Assembly (NCBI GenBank): GCA_900107185.1
Contig: FNPA01000001.1
Location: forward strand, 186,001 to 250,000
Reading direction: 5' to 3'
Source: Ruminococcaceae bacterium YAD3003
GTDB taxonomy: Bacteria > Bacillota > Clostridia > Saccharofermentanales > Saccharofermentanaceae
Length of the DNA stretch: 64,000 nt
A program made the position numbers and the translations under genes. The first letter of the stretch is position 1; every line of letters starts with the position of its first letter. Below are positions 16,701 through 24,020 of the stretch, piece after piece. The notes beneath the pieces were generated by a model that saw nothing but the letters and a program-made list of their open reading frames with translations, was not told where the DNA came from and ran no database searches.

Positions 16701-17663
16701 TTAATAAATCGGAACGTATCCGCTCTCTTCTACTATCTTCTGTCCTTCAGGAGAACACATAAAATCAATTGCCTTATAGACGTTCTCGTTGGTCTCGCCC
16801 TTTCGATATATGGCATAGAACTGACCTCCGATAGGATATGTTCCGTTGGATATATTCTCGATATTAGGCTCAACGCCGTTAACCTTAAGCATCTTAACTC
16901 CGCCCTCTTCGAGCATTCCTGTCACATAGTATCTGAACGAGAAACCTATGGGGCTTCCAATTATTGCCGTGTAGTCAGGGACGATAGGCATGTCGCCCAT
17001 GAGTTTTTCCAGTGCTGTCTGTGATCCGCTGCCTTCGTTACGGTGCATTGCTGCAATCGGAATATTCTCGCCGCCGAGCTCACTCCAGTTGGTAATCTGG
17101 CCTGAATAGATTCCCTTGATCTGGTCAACAGTAATATCATTAACAGGATTATTGGCATTAACGATAAAAACAAAAGCATCTGTTCCGATGGGAACCATCT
17201 CGAGCTCAACTCCATTGTCAGCAGCATACTTGAGCTGTTCGTCTGAAGGCTGCGCGCAGATGATTATATCTGCATTGCCGTCAACGATATCTTTGAAACA
17301 TCCTCTGGTATTCGTGTAGTGCATTGCACTCGCACTGTCGTAATCTGTACCGTTATAGATAACGGAATCCTCAGGATAAATGCTCTCGACAAATCCTGCA
17401 TAAACAGGCAGCAATGCAGCTGCTCCGTCAATCGTCGGCAGGTCACCTTCCAATCTCTCCGCACCTTCTGCAGAATGCACATTCGCAGAACCGGTAAATG
17501 GAACATAGTCCGCTACTTCAACGCTCATCTTCTGCATGCCTGGCGTGTGGTGGCTTATCACTCTTTTAATGAACAGCTGGTATATCGCAAGATCAAGTCC
17601 GGCAAACAATACAATGAGCAGAGCAATTACTGCTATTTGTTTTCCAAGTTTTTTCTTATCCAT
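16701..17663 (-). CDS. Membrane-anchored PstS-like phosphate-binding-domain protein
   Basis: The 320-residue protein has one N-terminal transmembrane segment (about residues 9-30) with no lipobox, then a periplasmic-binding-protein domain of the PstS type: IIICAQPS, FVFIVNANNPV, IKGIYSGQITNWSELGG and HRNEGSGSQTALEKLMG, the last matching the phosphate-loop motif of PstS. A membrane anchor instead of a lipid anchor, and the lack of pstC, pstA or pstB nearby, suggest a sensor-like or cell-surface role rather than a transporter subunit. It starts two bases after a 46-residue membrane gene and ends a cluster headed by an XRE regulator. Confidence 0.82.
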   Translation of the reverse strand: MDKKKLGKQIAVIALLIVLFAGLDLAIYQLFIKRVISHHTPGMQKMSVEVADYVPFTGSANVHSAEGAERLEGDLPTIDGAAALLPVYAGFVESIYPEDSVIYNGTDYDSASAMHYTNTRGCFKDIVDGNADIIICAQPSDEQLKYAADNGVELEMVPIGTDAFVFIVNANNPVNDITVDQIKGIYSGQITNWSELGGENIPIAAMHRNEGSGSQTALEKLMGDMPIVPDYTAIIGSPIGFSFRYYVTGMLEEGGVKMLKVNGVEPNIENISNGTYPIGGQFYAIYRKGETNENVYKAIDFMCSPEGQKIVEESGYVPIY

Positions 17664-17664
17664 A

Positions 17665-17805
17665 TCAGTAACCCCAATTCGCGATCATCTCAACTATTGA
17701 GATTTCTTTCCAAAGATTGTATCCGTGGATCAAAAGGGCAGTTGTGGTCGCTATTCCGACGACCATGATAACCGCCAGTATAATTACAAACGTCTTATCC
17801 TTCAT
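17665..17805 (-). CDS. 46-residue single-span membrane protein
   Basis: This short frame reads MKDKTFVIILAVIMVVGIA... and ends in ANWGY. It has one transmembrane helix (about residues 5-27) followed by a short amphipathic tail. GAGG precedes the ATG, and its stop is one base from the start of the PstS-like gene, while the previous gene ends nine bases upstream. The tight spacing and good hydrophobic helix support a real gene. The function is unknown; it may be a small subunit of a membrane complex with its neighbours. Confidence 0.65.
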   Translation of the reverse strand: MKDKTFVIILAVIMVVGIATTTALLIHGYNLWKEISIVEMIANWGY

Positions 17806-17814
17806 GGCCTGACC

Positions 17815-18084
17815 TCACATATGAGCAATCGCTGAAGCCAGCATTGCAAAGAGGGCGGCTTCAGCAAGGCTGCAGAGCAGGAAATATCCCGAAATGCAGC
17901 CGAATACTACGGCTTTTGTCTTGCCTGCGCCCTTTTTCTTCACCTGTATTACTGCAATTATGAACAAGACCAGAAAAACGAGAAATGTTACCGGTATAAT
18001 TGCCCAAATTACGGTACCCAAAATGTTATTCAAGATGCGTTCGAAACTTTTTGCCGCCAACATAACAGCTAATACTTGATCCAT
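17815..18084 (-). CDS. Small two-helix membrane protein
   Basis: The 89-residue protein has two strongly hydrophobic segments (about residues 22-48 and 57-88) separated by a short basic turn (QVKKKGAGKTK). GGGAGG lies eight bases before the ATG. It resembles its neighbour at 18117-18347 in layout (helix, basic turn around KKGxxKT, helix, ending in HM), so the two may be diverged duplicates. It is the third gene of the XRE-led cluster. The function is unknown. Confidence 0.7.
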   Translation of the reverse strand: MDQVLAVMLAAKSFERILNNILGTVIWAIIPVTFLVFLVLFIIAVIQVKKKGAGKTKAVVFGCISGYFLLCSLAEAALFAMLASAIAHM

Positions 18085-18116
18085 TCTTTATTCCTCCCTA
18101 TTTTTCAGCCGCATGC

Positions 18117-18347
18117 TCACATGTGTGAGATGCCTTCTGCGAACCATATGATCAGTAATGCTTCTACAATGAGATATGAGAATGCGGCGCCCGCAATAAC
18201 ACCGTAAGTCACGGCAGCCGTCTTTTTCTCTTCACCCTTTTTATACTTGCGTGCATGGATTATTGAGTTGACCAGACAGATAACGAAAAATACCGGCGGT
18301 GCAACAAACATGACTATCAATACAACCAAAAGCAGAAATTCATCCAT
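18117..18347 (-). CDS. Small two-helix membrane protein, paralogue-like to its neighbour
   Basis: The 76-residue product has helices at about residues 4-28 and 45-72 with a KYKKGEEKKT turn and ends in GISHM, like the AIAHM end of the next gene. The ATG at 18347 is preferred over GTG at 18350 because GGAGG is five bases upstream; it overlaps the stop of the XRE gene by one base (TGATG). The function is unknown. Confidence 0.7.
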   Translation of the reverse strand: MDEFLLLVVLIVMFVAPPVFFVICLVNSIIHARKYKKGEEKKTAAVTYGVIAGAAFSYLIVEALLIIWFAEGISHM

Positions 18348-18799
18348 CACTGCCTCCCAAGGGAATCCCTGTATTCTTCAACTTCGTTTCTGTTAAACGA
18401 AGATATGAGCCTGCAATCATACTTATCAAGGAGTCTGTAATGACCGGTCACATAATTCTGCTGAAGCCTTATGCCGTTTTTCTCATCAATAAGACGCCAC
18501 CAGACCTTACCGCCCATAGTCAGCGGATAATGAATGTGCCTGTCCTCGAATGCCAGCGCATGAATTACATCGCTCGCTTCACCGCCCGTTATCCCCTGCA
18601 ATACTTCACTCTTCTCGAAAACAGTTACCACGGCAATTACTTCCGTCCAGGAGAGTTCACGCCTTCCCTTCTCTGTTTCAACAAGAGTCTTTTTGGAAAT
18701 ACCGAGCATCTCACTCATAACTTCCTGAGTTATTCCGTACTCAGTTCTGATGAGCTTAAGTTTACTGCTTACTGCCCTGATTAATTCTTCGCGTGTCAT
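18347..18799 (-). CDS. XRE-family helix-turn-helix regulator
   Basis: The 150-residue protein starts MTREELIRAVSSKLKLIR and has a Cro/CI-type helix-turn-helix (YGITQEVMSEMLGISKKTLVETEKG, about residues 20-45). A C-terminal domain of about 90 residues with WWRLIDEKNG and YRLLDKYDC follows, which may bind a ligand or partner. The ATG at 18799 is chosen over an upstream start because the upstream frame runs through the promoter. A palindrome overlapping the -10 box suggests self-control. It is the first gene of the cluster that runs to 16701, all with tiny gaps. Confidence 0.85.
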   Translation of the reverse strand: MTREELIRAVSSKLKLIRTEYGITQEVMSEMLGISKKTLVETEKGRRELSWTEVIAVVTVFEKSEVLQGITGGEASDVIHALAFEDRHIHYPLTMGGKVWWRLIDEKNGIRLQQNYVTGHYRLLDKYDCRLISSFNRNEVEEYRDSLGRQ

Positions 18800-18829
18800 A
18801 TCCCATATCCAAATGACAATCTTTCGATA

Positions 18830-18862
18830 GTGTAATTTTACACCTTTAGTGTTATTTTGCAA
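18830..18862 (-). promoter_or_regulatory. Promoter and likely autoregulatory operator of the XRE cluster
   Basis: On the minus strand TTGCAA (18862-18857) and TAAAAT (18840-18835) are 16 bases apart. The -10 box lies within a perfect palindrome, GTGTAA-AA-TTACAC (18843-18830), well placed for repression by the XRE protein encoded immediately downstream. Confidence 0.55.
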
Positions 18863-18885
18863 GTCAAAGTATTTCGGCTTAGAAC

Positions 18886-18908
18886 AAAAAAGCGCACCGC
18901 AGTGCGCT
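18886..18908 (-). terminator. Terminator of the cysteine synthase-like operon
   Basis: On the minus strand AGCGCAC-TGCG-GTGCGCT is followed by TTTTT, eight bases after the stop of the zinc-ribbon gene. Confidence 0.88.
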
Positions 18909-18915
18909 TAATAAA

Positions 18916-19407
18916 TCAGGTATAAAAAACAGGGGCGCCGCCAGGCTGGGCCGGATTGATTATCGTGATGCGCGCCGTTCCTCTGCTCCAGGACGCCATC
19001 GCCCTTACAGGTTCACCACCGGGTGAGATCAGAATGTCCCTTCTGTATGTTCTCTTACCGATCTTAAAATCGATGGGATGGATTCCCGGATTCAGGTTAA
19101 ATGCCATTGAACCGCCGCTCACAAACTGATAGCTCGCACCTGTTGCCAGAATCGTAGCGATCAGATAAACACGGGGGTGTTCTGAAGTGTATAAGATTAC
19201 CAGATTTGCACCGCTGAAAACCTGCGGCGGAACTGACTGGACCGGAGCCATGTTACTGATGGGGGCCGGAGCAGGTGCCTGATAGTTATTCGGCGGGTTA
19301 GTGCCCAGACTGATCTGCTTACCGCAGTGATTGCAAAACGCAAAAGGCCTCGAATTATCGAACCCTGTTATACCGTTGCAATAAGGACACCTGACATCAA
19401 TATTCAT
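18916..19407 (-). CDS. Zinc-ribbon protein of unknown function
   Basis: The 163-residue protein begins with a zinc ribbon (CPYC at residues 7-10, CNHC at about 26-29), followed by a Pro/Ala/Asn-rich linker (to about residue 65) and a beta-rich C-terminal domain. That domain includes NLNPGIHPIDFKIGKRTYRR, which suggests a small PEGA-like or PilZ-like beta sandwich, but no family is certain. The Shine-Dalgarno sequence is weak. It begins only nine bases after the cysteine synthase-like gene and shares its terminator. Confidence 0.65.
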   Translation of the reverse strand: MNIDVRCPYCNGITGFDNSRPFAFCNHCGKQISLGTNPPNNYQAPAPAPISNMAPVQSVPPQVFSGANLVILYTSEHPRVYLIATILATGASYQFVSGGSMAFNLNPGIHPIDFKIGKRTYRRDILISPGGEPVRAMASWSRGTARITIINPAQPGGAPVFYT

Positions 19408-19416
19408 AGAGATATA

Positions 19417-20349
19417 TTACTCTTCAAAAAGCGGTGTTGAGAAGTATCTCTCTGCCGTGTCAGGCAAAACCGTAACAACTGTCTTGCCAGGGCCGAGTTT
19501 CATTGCGAGTTTGATAGCGCATGCAACGTTCGTGCCGGATGAGATTCCGCACATCATGCCTTCCTTGCGTGAGAGTTCACGTGAAGTATTGATTGCTTCT
19601 TCATCAGTGATGATGCAGATATCATCGTAAACCTTTGTATCAAGGATTCCGGGGATCAGGCCGTCGCCGATACCCATCTGTACATGTGTACCGATGCTGC
19701 CGCCGGAGAGGATAGCAGCGTTCTCAGGCTCTGCAGCCCAGATAACTGTAGACGGGTTTGCTTCCTTAAGAGCGTGGCCGATACCTGTGATCGTTCCTCC
19801 TGTTCCGATGCCGGAGCAGAAACCGTCGATTGTGCGGCCGTCCATAGCCTCAAGAAGTTCTTTGGCTGTGTATTGATACTGGGCCTCTGTATTAGCCGGA
19901 TTCTCAAATTGCTGGGGAATGAATACGTGCGGATCTGAAGCGGCGATCTCTTCTGCCTTGATACGGCACTCGTCGATAGCCTTGCCGATGTCACCTGCAT
20001 CGTGAACAAGGATGACTTCAGCGCCATAGTGCTTAACGAGCATGCTTCTCTCGTGGCTTACTGAGTCAGGCATAATGATGATCGTGCGGTAGCCCTTAAC
20101 TGCGCCGATGAGCGCCAGGCCGATTCCCTGGTTGCCGCTGGTAGGTTCAACGATAATGCTGTCCTTGTTGAGCTTACCTTCCTTCTCGGCACGCTCGATC
20201 ATGTTGAGGGCTGTACGTGTCTTAATGGAACCTCCGACGTCCAGGCCTTCATTCTTAACGAATATATCTGCAGCACCTTCAGGTACTATGTGATTTAACT
20301 TGATAAGAGGTGTATTTCCGACTGCCTCTAAGATATTGTTGTAGATCAT
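19417..20349 (-). CDS. cysK: PLP-dependent cysteine synthase-family enzyme
   Basis: O-acetylserine sulfhydrylases replace the acetyl group of O-acetylserine with sulfide to make cysteine. The 310-residue protein has the fold-type II signatures VGNTPLIKL, GGSIKTRTALNM (PLP Lys43), TSGNQGIGLAL (substrate loop, usually TSGNTGIG), GIGTGGTITGIG (phosphate cup) and GISSGTNV. The Lys motif differs from the common NPxxSVKDR of CysK (no Pro; KTR instead of KDR), so a related beta-replacement enzyme is possible; the symbol is a family-level call. GGAGAG precedes the ATG. A zinc-ribbon gene follows in the same unit. Confidence 0.85.
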   Translation of the reverse strand: MIYNNILEAVGNTPLIKLNHIVPEGAADIFVKNEGLDVGGSIKTRTALNMIERAEKEGKLNKDSIIVEPTSGNQGIGLALIGAVKGYRTIIIMPDSVSHERSMLVKHYGAEVILVHDAGDIGKAIDECRIKAEEIAASDPHVFIPQQFENPANTEAQYQYTAKELLEAMDGRTIDGFCSGIGTGGTITGIGHALKEANPSTVIWAAEPENAAILSGGSIGTHVQMGIGDGLIPGILDTKVYDDICIITDEEAINTSRELSRKEGMMCGISSGTNVACAIKLAMKLGPGKTVVTVLPDTAERYFSTPLFEE

Positions 20350-20386
20350 TAAGTCTCTCCGCTATACGCATTTTTGCACGGACATT

Positions 20387-20415
20387 ATTATACAGGGTTT
20401 TCGCACAAGTTGCAG
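20387..20415 (-). promoter_or_regulatory. Possible promoter of the cysteine synthase-like gene
   Basis: On the minus strand a consensus TATAAT (20392-20387) lies about 38 bases before the ATG. The -35 position at 17 bases spacing is CTGCAA, a weak match. Confidence 0.45.
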
Positions 20416-20437
20416 ACTTAATACAGTTTTCGAACAA

Positions 20438-21376
20438 TCAGTATGTATATACGTACTGATACATCTCGACAATATCACCGTTGGAATCGAACTTCGTCTC
20501 AATTGCCAGGCCGTTTGAATCGTAACCATACATGATGATCTGGAAAATGGTTCCGTCTTCCTTATAGATGGTCTGAACGGTCATATCGCTGTTCTCGTTG
20601 TATTCGTATTCGATCCAGCTCTTGATGGTTCCGTCGGGCAGGAACACCTTCTCACTTGTGATGTGTCCCTTGTTGTCATAAGCTGTCTCGGTCCAGCCGT
20701 TGAGCTCTCCGCCTCTGTAGACTGTCAATTTCGAGATGTTTCCGTAAGAGTCATACTCGTATTCATTCTTGATCTCGAACATCTCACCGTTAGTATCTCT
20801 CTGGGTCTGCTTTACGGGATTGCCGTATGCATCATTCTCATAACCTATGGTCTGGCAGACTGTTCCGTCCGGATTATATTCAGTATCCAGAACCAGGAAA
20901 CCTGATGCGTCATAACCGTAAACATGGCTGTTGCCGGAAACACCTTCTGTGACCACAAATGTCTTCTTTGTCATGCGGCCTGATTCATCATATTCATATA
21001 CATGCTGGCTCTCGATGGTGCCATCGACATTGAGCTTTGTCTCTCTGATGAGATTTCCTGACTCATCGAAAACATAATTGTAGGTAAATCCTTCGTCGCC
21101 AAGATGCTTATCTCTGACCATGTTGCCGTTTTCATCATAATCCTGTACGGAAACCAGATTGCCGTTAAGATAAACGTTGATCATTCTGTAACCTTTGAAA
21201 GGCTCAGCCGGTTCCTCAGTCGTTGTAACGACAGCAGATGTTTCAGTAGTAACCTCAGTAAACTCGAAAGAAAAATCCGAATCAGATGAAGCAGTTACAG
21301 AGGGCTGCTTATTACATGCAGTAAATCCCGCCAACGCTAATGATGCCGCCAATATACAAACAGTGCTCTTACGCAT
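20438..21376 (-). CDS. Lipoprotein with YD-type repeats
   Basis: The 312-residue protein has a signal peptide with the lipobox-like ALAGFTAC (Cys at about 21), a Ser/Thr/Glu-rich linker (to about residue 55), and then tandem repeats of about 20-22 residues. The repeats have the form YDENGNMV, FDESGNLI, YDESGRMT, YDASGFLV and YDSYGNIS, the YD/RHS beta-hairpin repeat. At least eight are visible and they fill the protein to its end, so it is a repeat-only surface lipoprotein rather than an RHS toxin (no C-terminal toxin domain). It may bind carbohydrate or another surface ligand; this is unproven. Confidence 0.8.
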   Translation of the reverse strand: MRKSTVCILAASLALAGFTACNKQPSVTASSDSDFSFEFTEVTTETSAVVTTTEEPAEPFKGYRMINVYLNGNLVSVQDYDENGNMVRDKHLGDEGFTYNYVFDESGNLIRETKLNVDGTIESQHVYEYDESGRMTKKTFVVTEGVSGNSHVYGYDASGFLVLDTEYNPDGTVCQTIGYENDAYGNPVKQTQRDTNGEMFEIKNEYEYDSYGNISKLTVYRGGELNGWTETAYDNKGHITSEKVFLPDGTIKSWIEYEYNENSDMTVQTIYKEDGTIFQIIMYGYDSNGLAIETKFDSNGDIVEMYQYVYTY

Positions 21377-21487
21377 AGTATCTCCTTAAGTGACAGGATG
21401 GAATTGCAATCCCTGTCCTTTGTCACCTAATACTAACAGATTATTGCCCGGATTGAGATTAAAGATTTTTCAATCTTCCGCAGGTTG

Positions 21488-22126
21488 TCAGAATATAACA
21501 GCGGTAATGATCTCAAATAAGATACAGCCTAACGCGCCTACGAAAAGGATAATATCGAATAAGACATCCTGTTCAGCTCTGTGAAGTAAAAAGAGAGCTA
21601 TACCTACGATAGACTCAACGCCGATCAGAATAAACGAAAACTCCAATACTTCTTTGAAGCTGGCCACCTTGCTGGTGTTAACCATATCACTATGCAGCTG
21701 GTCATCGGAAAGGCTCTTAACATAGTCTATGTATTCTTCGTATGTTAACTTTTTTTCACCGTTGAAATATGCGGCATCGTCACCTTTGAAACGGAGGTTA
21801 CTTACCGGGAAATCATCAATAGTCTTAGTGCCGTAAATTACCGTGCAGATACGGTCGTGCGGATGGCATGCGTAAACTTCAAATTCACCACCGTAGAGAA
21901 GCATGGTTCTCGTGTCGGTAAAATCCAGTGCGGAAACTTTCTCAAAATTTTCAACACTGTCTAACCAGGCATCCTTATCCATTGCCGGAACTGTCGTTGC
22001 TTCGTAACGGAAAAAGTATTCCCCTTCGAGATACTTGTTGTACGATTGGCGCATGGTAAAAAAGTAGTCTGTTACTGAAAATACCACGCTGGTGATAATG
22101 ATAATAAAAGCTATTTTCTTCCACAT
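21488..22126 (-). CDS. Membrane protein of unknown function
   Basis: The 212-residue protein has an N-terminal transmembrane helix (about residues 4-23), an acidic external domain of about 130 residues (YACHPHDRICTVIYG in the middle, with two Cys that could form a disulfide), and two C-terminal helices (about residues 160-180 and 190-212). No family was recognised. It stands alone between the YD-repeat lipoprotein and the FMN enzyme, and no terminator is clear. Confidence 0.6.
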   Translation of the reverse strand: MWKKIAFIIIITSVVFSVTDYFFTMRQSYNKYLEGEYFFRYEATTVPAMDKDAWLDSVENFEKVSALDFTDTRTMLLYGGEFEVYACHPHDRICTVIYGTKTIDDFPVSNLRFKGDDAAYFNGEKKLTYEEYIDYVKSLSDDQLHSDMVNTSKVASFKEVLEFSFILIGVESIVGIALFLLHRAEQDVLFDIILFVGALGCILFEIITAVIF

Positions 22127-22200
22127 ATATCTATCTCCTTAAATCCAGGAAAATAATAACATGAATTTGAGAAGTTTTTTATATGTGTGGATTTAGCGTT

Positions 22201-23097
22201 TTACATAAACCAGAGGGATGAGTCGTCAATATCCGATACTTTGGGACATCCCGTATTGCTCATGATATATCTCAGTTCATTCTTCACTTTTTCAATATAG
22301 GATTCGACTCCTGCCGTGCCGTCCTTCTCAAGATAAGGAAGCATGGATCTGCCGACTGCTGCTGCATCCGCACCAAGTGCGATTGCCTTATAAACATCGG
22401 CGCCGCTCTCGATACCGCAATCGACAATTATCTTTACACCTGTTCCCTCGAGGGCATCCCTGATCTCAGGCAATACCATCATCGGCGGAACAGCATACGG
22501 CATTCTGCCATGGTGGTGGCTTACGATAATTGCTTTCGCGCCGATCTCAGCACAGGCAACAGCATCACGGACACTTAATACACCTTTGACCACAAACGGG
22601 AGCTTTGTCGATTCAACATAAGATCTGAGCATGTCCATTGTCTGGACAGCCATCGTCTCGCCTGCACAGATATCAAGACCTGTCTCTCCGAAAATATGAT
22701 CGATATCCATTCCGATACCGAACGCTCCAACAGACTCTGCAAACTGCATCTGGTCTCTCACCTTACCGTTATCTTCATACGGCTTAACTATGCGGATCGT
22801 TTTCGCGCCTGTCGCTGCGATCTTTGCGAACATATCATTTTCCATCATGCCGCAGAAATTGAGGATATTAGCATTCTTAGCTGCGATGGAATATTCTTCG
22901 AGACCGTTAAGTTTACGGCCGTTATACTGCTTAAGATGCGAGAAAGCAGGCATCATAATGGGACTGCTGAAGGTCTCGCCCAAAAACTCGGTTTCGGTCG
23001 ATGCCAATACGGAATCAATTATCTTCTCTTCGATGAGAATAGAATCCATATACTTCTGTGTGATGATGTTCGCATCAGATTCTCTACTGTATTCCAT
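22201..23097 (-). CDS. FMN-dependent alpha-hydroxyacid dehydrogenase-like protein
   Basis: The 298-residue protein has the TIM-barrel fold of the lactate/glycolate oxidase and type 2 IPP isomerase superfamily: LGETFSSPIMMPAF near the N-terminus, PFVVKGVLSVRDA (FMN-contacting Lys), VSHHHGRMPYAVPP where hydroxyacid oxidases have SNHGGRQ (His kept, one Gly changed to His), and DCGIESGADVYKAIALGADAAAVGR (FMN phosphate loop). It is shorter than lactate oxidase (about 370) and lacks the N-terminal helical part. The overlap with the upstream isomerase-like gene (14 bases) suggests a shared small-molecule pathway, possibly sugar acid or polyol breakdown. The substrate is unknown. Confidence 0.8.
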   Translation of the reverse strand: MEYSRESDANIITQKYMDSILIEEKIIDSVLASTETEFLGETFSSPIMMPAFSHLKQYNGRKLNGLEEYSIAAKNANILNFCGMMENDMFAKIAATGAKTIRIVKPYEDNGKVRDQMQFAESVGAFGIGMDIDHIFGETGLDICAGETMAVQTMDMLRSYVESTKLPFVVKGVLSVRDAVACAEIGAKAIIVSHHHGRMPYAVPPMMVLPEIRDALEGTGVKIIVDCGIESGADVYKAIALGADAAAVGRSMLPYLEKDGTAGVESYIEKVKNELRYIMSNTGCPKVSDIDDSSLWFM

Positions 23098-23908
23098 TTA
23101 AAACCTCCTTAAGGTAGCCCATATATTTAATGTATTCTTCATCAGTATTAAGGTGCTCTAAAATGACCGGCATATCAGGGTCGATAGCATTCATTTTCTC
23201 CACATAATAGCGGAGCGGGAATTCACCCTGACCGGGTGCACATTCCTCCAATTGGAAAGTGTATTCTTCCTTGAGATGAACGTCCTTAATATGACAGCTC
23301 CTGATCCTGCTGCCGAGCGTTTCAGCAACTTCGTCGACCAACTCTTCAGCGTTGAAATATCTGTCAGCAGAATTCGTCATGTTGATGATGTCCATGTGAA
23401 CTGCGAAGCGGTCCCTGTCCACCATATCAATGAGTTTAAGATATTCCTTAGGTCCTGTCGGAATCATCCACGGCATGGGCTCTAATGTGAAATACGTATT
23501 CTTAACGTCAGCCGTATCAATTATCTCCTGCACCATGCGGACAGTTTCTTTCCACGCGTTTTCAGAGAAATTTTCTTTATAGTGGCCGTCCCATCTGGGA
23601 CCGAAAGCACCTGCAACATTTACAGCACAGCGCGCACCCAGAAACTCCGCGAGCCTTAACTGGCCAATGCAGTAATCCATATTCTTCTTGCGCTCATCAG
23701 GATCGGCAGCGAGAGCATTTCTCCAGATACCAACTTCTGCGATGAGAAGGCCATGTGCTTTTGCAGCATCGCGGTATGCAATTATCTTATCTTCGGGATC
23801 GTTGCAGTTAAGAGGAAAATTAATTGATCTGCATCCTAACGCAATCTGATTCTCTGCCCATTCTTCGGGCGAACTGTGTGCCAGCGGTGATGATGTTCCT
23901 AGTCTCAT
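23084..23908 (-). CDS. Sugar phosphate isomerase/epimerase-family TIM-barrel protein
   Basis: The 274-residue protein belongs to the AP endonuclease 2 / xylose isomerase-like family. Likely metal ligands are seen in TLEPMPWM (Glu), VHMDIIN (Asp), SCHIKDV (His) and VILEHLNT (Glu), in the order expected for the barrel. Members act as epimerases, isomerases or dehydratases on sugars and inositols. It leads a two-gene unit with the FMN enzyme, whose start lies inside this gene. A short A/T-rich gap of 112 bases separates it from the rRNA methyltransferase. Confidence 0.82.
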   Translation of the reverse strand: MRLGTSSPLAHSSPEEWAENQIALGCRSINFPLNCNDPEDKIIAYRDAAKAHGLLIAEVGIWRNALAADPDERKKNMDYCIGQLRLAEFLGARCAVNVAGAFGPRWDGHYKENFSENAWKETVRMVQEIIDTADVKNTYFTLEPMPWMIPTGPKEYLKLIDMVDRDRFAVHMDIINMTNSADRYFNAEELVDEVAETLGSRIRSCHIKDVHLKEEYTFQLEECAPGQGEFPLRYYVEKMNAIDPDMPVILEHLNTDEEYIKYMGYLKEVLNGIQ

Positions 23909-24020
23909 TTGGTAATCTCCTTAAGACTGATGCCAATTGCTAAAGATTAATCCGGACTATTGATAATTCAGTTTAACATCTATTGGAGATCATCTAAATC
24001 AGAACGGTTGATTTCATGTC

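Noticed and set aside
16701-17663. pstS of a phosphate ABC transporter
   Set aside because: The binding domain is PstS-like, but there is a membrane anchor in place of a lipobox and no pstC, pstA or pstB beside it.
22201-23097. Type 2 isopentenyl-diphosphate isomerase
   Set aside because: The FMN loop is shared with that family, but the His-x-Gly-Arg active-site pattern is closer to hydroxyacid oxidases, and no isoprenoid genes are nearby.
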